Below are positions 63,042-64,000 of a stretch of DNA of 64,000 nt, in pieces (the stretch's first letter is position 1; the number at the start of each line of letters is the position of its first letter). Under the pieces are notes generated by a model that saw only the letters and a program-made list of their open reading frames with translations, searched no databases and was not told the origin of the DNA. The stretch spans positions 310,001 through 374,000 of the forward strand of contig NZ_BAABJQ010000001.1 in assembly GCF_039543385.1 (NCBI RefSeq), written 5' to 3'. Position numbers and translations under genes: made by a program. Source of the DNA: Rugosimonospora acidiphila (GTDB taxonomy: Bacteria > Actinomycetota > Actinomycetes > Mycobacteriales > Micromonosporaceae).

Positions 63042-64000
63042 CCGATTTCGAGAACCGCCTCGCCGGCCCGTACCCGAACGGAGCCGGCCACCTCACGCCC
63101 GCGGCCCCGCCGGGCGGCCGCGCCCCGCGTGCCTTCAGGGCCGCCGCTCCGGCCCCGGTCCCGGCCCTGCCGGAGCACGCGCCCGCGCCGGACCGGGAGA
63201 CGCCCGACGTCTGGGACGGGCGGGTCGCCGGCGCTCTGGCGTTTCTGCGGCGCCGGCTCACGGGTGCGTACGAGGTCGACGAGTTCGGGTTCGACCAGGA
63301 ACTGACCGACGGCGTGTTCTTCCCGCTGCTGCGGCTGTTCTACCGCGAGTGGTTCCGGGTCGACGTCGAGGGGATCGAAAATCTGCCGACCTCCGGGCCG
63401 GCCCTGGTGGTGGCGAACCACTCGGGCGTGGTCCCGATGGACGCGCTGATGCTCTCGGTGGCGGTGCACGACGAGCCCCCGGGCGGCCGGCACCTCCGGC
63501 TGCTCGGCGCCGACCTGGTGTTCCGGATGCCGTTCCTGTCGGAGCTTGCCCGCAAGCATGGCAGCACGCTGGCCTGCAACCCGGACGCCGAGCGGCTGCT
63601 TTCGGCCGGTGAGCTGGTCGGCGTGTTTCCGGAGGGCTTCAAGGGCGTCGGCAAGCCGTACCGCGACCGGTACAAGCTCCAGCGCTTCGGCCGGGGCGGG
63701 TTCGTCTCGGCCGCGCTGCGCACCGGTACCCCGATCGTCCCGGTGAGCATCGTCGGCGCCGAGGAGATCTACCCGATGATCGGCGAGATCAAGCCGATGG
63801 CCCGGCTGCTCGGGTGGCCGTACTTCCCGGTCACGCCGACGTTCCCCTGGCTCGGGCCGCTCGGCTTGGTGCCGCTGCCGTCCAAGTGGCTGATCAGCTT
63901 CGGCACCCCGATCGAGACCGCCGGCCGCGCAGAGCAGGCGGACGATCCCGCGGTCGTGTTCAACCTCGCCGACCAGGTTCGGGAGACCATCCAGCAGACC
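63038..64000 (+). CDS. 1-acyl-glycerol-3-phosphate acyltransferase-like protein (Rv0502-like), partial at 3' end
   Basis: At least 321 residues; the end lies outside the window. A low-complexity Pro/Ala N-terminus of about 60 residues precedes a PlsC-type domain with VVANHSGVVPMDAL (HX6D variant of the HX4D motif), GVFPEGFKGVGKP (substrate motif) and GTPIVPVSIVG. It probably acylates a lysophospholipid or related lipid at the membrane. The ATG overlaps the epimerase-like stop by four bases. Confidence 0.88.
   Translation, partial: MTDFENRLAGPYPNGAGHLTPAAPPGGRAPRAFRAAAPAPVPALPEHAPAPDRETPDVWDGRVAGALAFLRRRLTGAYEVDEFGFDQELTDGVFFPLLRLFYREWFRVDVEGIENLPTSGPALVVANHSGVVPMDALMLSVAVHDEPPGGRHLRLLGADLVFRMPFLSELARKHGSTLACNPDAERLLSAGELVGVFPEGFKGVGKPYRDRYKLQRFGRGGFVSAALRTGTPIVPVSIVGAEEIYPMIGEIKPMARLLGWPYFPVTPTFPWLGPLGLVPLPSKWLISFGTPIETAGRAEQADDPAVVFNLADQVRETIQQT

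Noticed and set aside
1..64000. Insertion sequence, prophage or integrative element
   Set aside because: No transposase, integrase, recombinase, terminal inverted repeat pair or target duplication is seen. The gene order is conserved chromosomal.

Overview
The window is a very GC-rich stretch of actinobacterial chromosome. Both strands are densely coded, GTG and even TTG starts are frequent, and many genes look leaderless. Mycothiol genes (mshA, mshD), a GlnR-type nitrogen regulator, a luciferase-like flavin/F420 oxidoreductase, SenX3/RegX3-type phosphate signalling and the actinobacterial ribosomal protein bS22 all point the same way. Two blocks follow gene orders known from Mycobacterium: sseC - rhodanese - lmeA - glnR - mshD - pst (like Rv0814c-Rv0820), and XRE regulator - hbhA-like - DUF2516 ... 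murB ... SDR, mshA, YbjN, gpm, senX3, regX3 ... ppx, TIM barrel ... HTH, bS22, galE-like, acyltransferase (like Rv0474-Rv0502). Composition and gene content fit the Micromonosporaceae best, which is inference. I see no insertion sequence, prophage, CRISPR array, rRNA or tRNA gene.

Layout. 1-9.5 kb: an export ABC transporter cut by the window edge, membrane proteins (FUSC-like, PrsW, AI-2E family), a lone GroES-like protein, a DinG/XPD-type helicase and a DUF402 protein. 9.6-12.7 kb: an LLM oxidoreductase with an NTF2-like partner, an MmyB-type regulator and an ECF41 sigma factor. 12.8-23.9 kb: phosphate and nitrogen handling, with polyphosphate kinase 2, DUF47-Pit, pstSCAB with a PHO box and a 5' hairpin, mycothiol synthase and GlnR. 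24-32.5 kb: a membrane protein, an LmeA-like protein, a sulfurtransferase-DUF1416 operon behind a probable cysteine-responsive leader peptide, a nitrobindin-like protein with a coupled 34-residue membrane peptide, PabC, Fur and YgfZ. 32.6-36 kb: a secreted chitinase, then an overlapping BKACE-asparaginase pair. 36.1-45 kb: XRE/HbhA-like/DUF2516, hydrolase, AlaX, EI24, macro domain, a three-gene cassette with four YbjQ-type modules, and MurB. 45-55.8 kb: methyltransferase, SDR, MshA, YbjN, GT39, MFS, phosphoglycerate mutase, PhoU and a SenX3/RegX3-like pair. 55.9-64 kb: a Cys-rich protein, Ppx, TIM barrel, CGNR protein, a degenerate glutathionylspermidine-synthase relative, proline dehydrogenase, a small HTH protein, bS22, an epimerase-like protein and an acyltransferase cut by the right edge.

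How it works together. Phosphate is the strongest theme: high-affinity uptake (Pst), low-affinity uptake (Pit/DUF47), the sensor-regulator pair, PhoU, and both polyphosphate enzymes (PPK2 and Ppx) lie within 45 kb. Sulfur and redox form a second theme: two mycothiol biosynthesis genes, a mycothiol-type isomerase family protein, rhodanese with DUF1416 behind a Cys-codon leader, DsrE, and a Cys-rich protein.

The least explained items are a structured intergenic RNA with an intrinsic terminator (about 50,160-50,353), the YbjQ four-module cassette (40,581-42,912), the degenerate ATP-grasp protein (59,276-60,280), overlapping divergent leaderless promoters, and GC-rich tandem arrays that recur at gene 3' ends.
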